DNA of 64,000 bases from JAEUOS01 sp965279115 (GTDB lineage Bacteria > Pseudomonadota > Gammaproteobacteria > Burkholderiales > JAEUOS01): the NCBI GenBank assembly GCA_965279115.1, contig OZ257137.1:4526001-4590000 (forward strand), given 5' to 3'. Shown here piece after piece: positions 63,924 to 64,000 of this stretch. The notes under the pieces were generated by a model. That model worked only from the letters and a program-made list of their open reading frames with translations. It made no database searches and was not told the DNA's origin. Made by a program: the position numbers and the translations under genes. Positions within the stretch are counted from its first letter, which is position 1, and the number at the start of each line of letters is the position of its first letter.

Positions 63924-64000
63924 GAGGGCTGCTCCGTTGTGCTACTTGAGTTGTTGATGGTCAACGCAATCGGGCTGGCGCGACATGGCCGACAGCCTGC
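63924..64000 (-). promoter_or_regulatory. Leader of the 3875-aa giant gene
   Basis: This is the last 77 bases of the window. They carry the GGAG ribosome site of the downstream gene. A TTGACC (complement of 63959-63964) resembles a -35 box, but the -10 position (CACAAC at 17 bp) is poor. No gene is visible here. Confidence 0.3.

Overview
The window is GC-rich (roughly two-thirds G+C by eye). Almost all of it is one secretion locus on the minus strand: an array of very large Ca2+-binding RTX (hemolysin-type nonapeptide repeat) proteins plus the type I secretion system (T1SS) that probably exports them. A PEP-CTERM protein with a VPEPGTYAMMLAGLG tail, the codon usage and the GC content suggest a betaproteobacterium (Burkholderiales or Rhodocyclales type). 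That placement is inference. I saw no rRNA, tRNA, CRISPR array, insertion sequence or phage gene.

Layout from left to right. <1-6148 (-): 5' part of a giant protein with 14 pre-peptidase C-terminal (PPC) domains followed by RTX repeats; its 3' end lies outside the window. 6317-12018 (-): tightly packed cluster, transcribed as ABC exporter, HlyD-type adaptor, TolC-type outer membrane protein and GT4 glycosyltransferase, running on into the PPC giant. 12162-12947 (-): PEP-CTERM exported protein. 13170-23735, 23985-30917 and 31158-43154 (-): three giant RTX proteins (3521, 2310 and 3998 aa) that start with a DUF4347 domain. 43323-48308 (-): 1661-aa RTX protein with delta-60 repeats and an unfamiliar N-terminus. 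48496-50282 (+): the only plus-strand genes, an outer-membrane beta-barrel protein with a TPR-like segment and a small exported protein. 50309-52192 (-): M10 (serralysin-type) zinc metalloprotease with RTX repeats. 52296-63923 (-): 3875-aa DUF4347-PPC-RTX giant.

How the genes may work together. All six complete RTX proteins lack a Sec signal, end in the same kind of C-terminal module (last residues DFQIVA or HFEIIA) and can be read as substrates of the one exporter set at 7586-12018. No HlyC-type acyltransferase, LapD/LapG pair or bacteriocin-type peptidase domain is visible, so these are more likely surface or matrix proteins than pore-forming toxins. The paralogues keep the same two ends and exchange the middle: PPC domains, FG-GAP propellers, GGYVVTW-type repeats or delta-60 repeats. 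Each propeller-like block I counted has exactly seven repeat units. The four DUF4347 domains carry an invariant His and Cys exactly 43 residues apart, and that Cys is the only one I found in these proteins. This is the most interesting lead in the window: a possible caspase/CHAT-like protease or retention module at the N-terminus of giant T1SS substrates.

The DNA also shows recent rearrangement: a 2.4-kb internal tandem duplication with a 3,411-bp period in the first giant, a 1,608-bp-period duplication in the third, and a 555-bp near-identical 3' block shared by the first and second. Long open frames on the opposite strand (up to 7.5 kb) are codon-bias shadows of the RTX genes.
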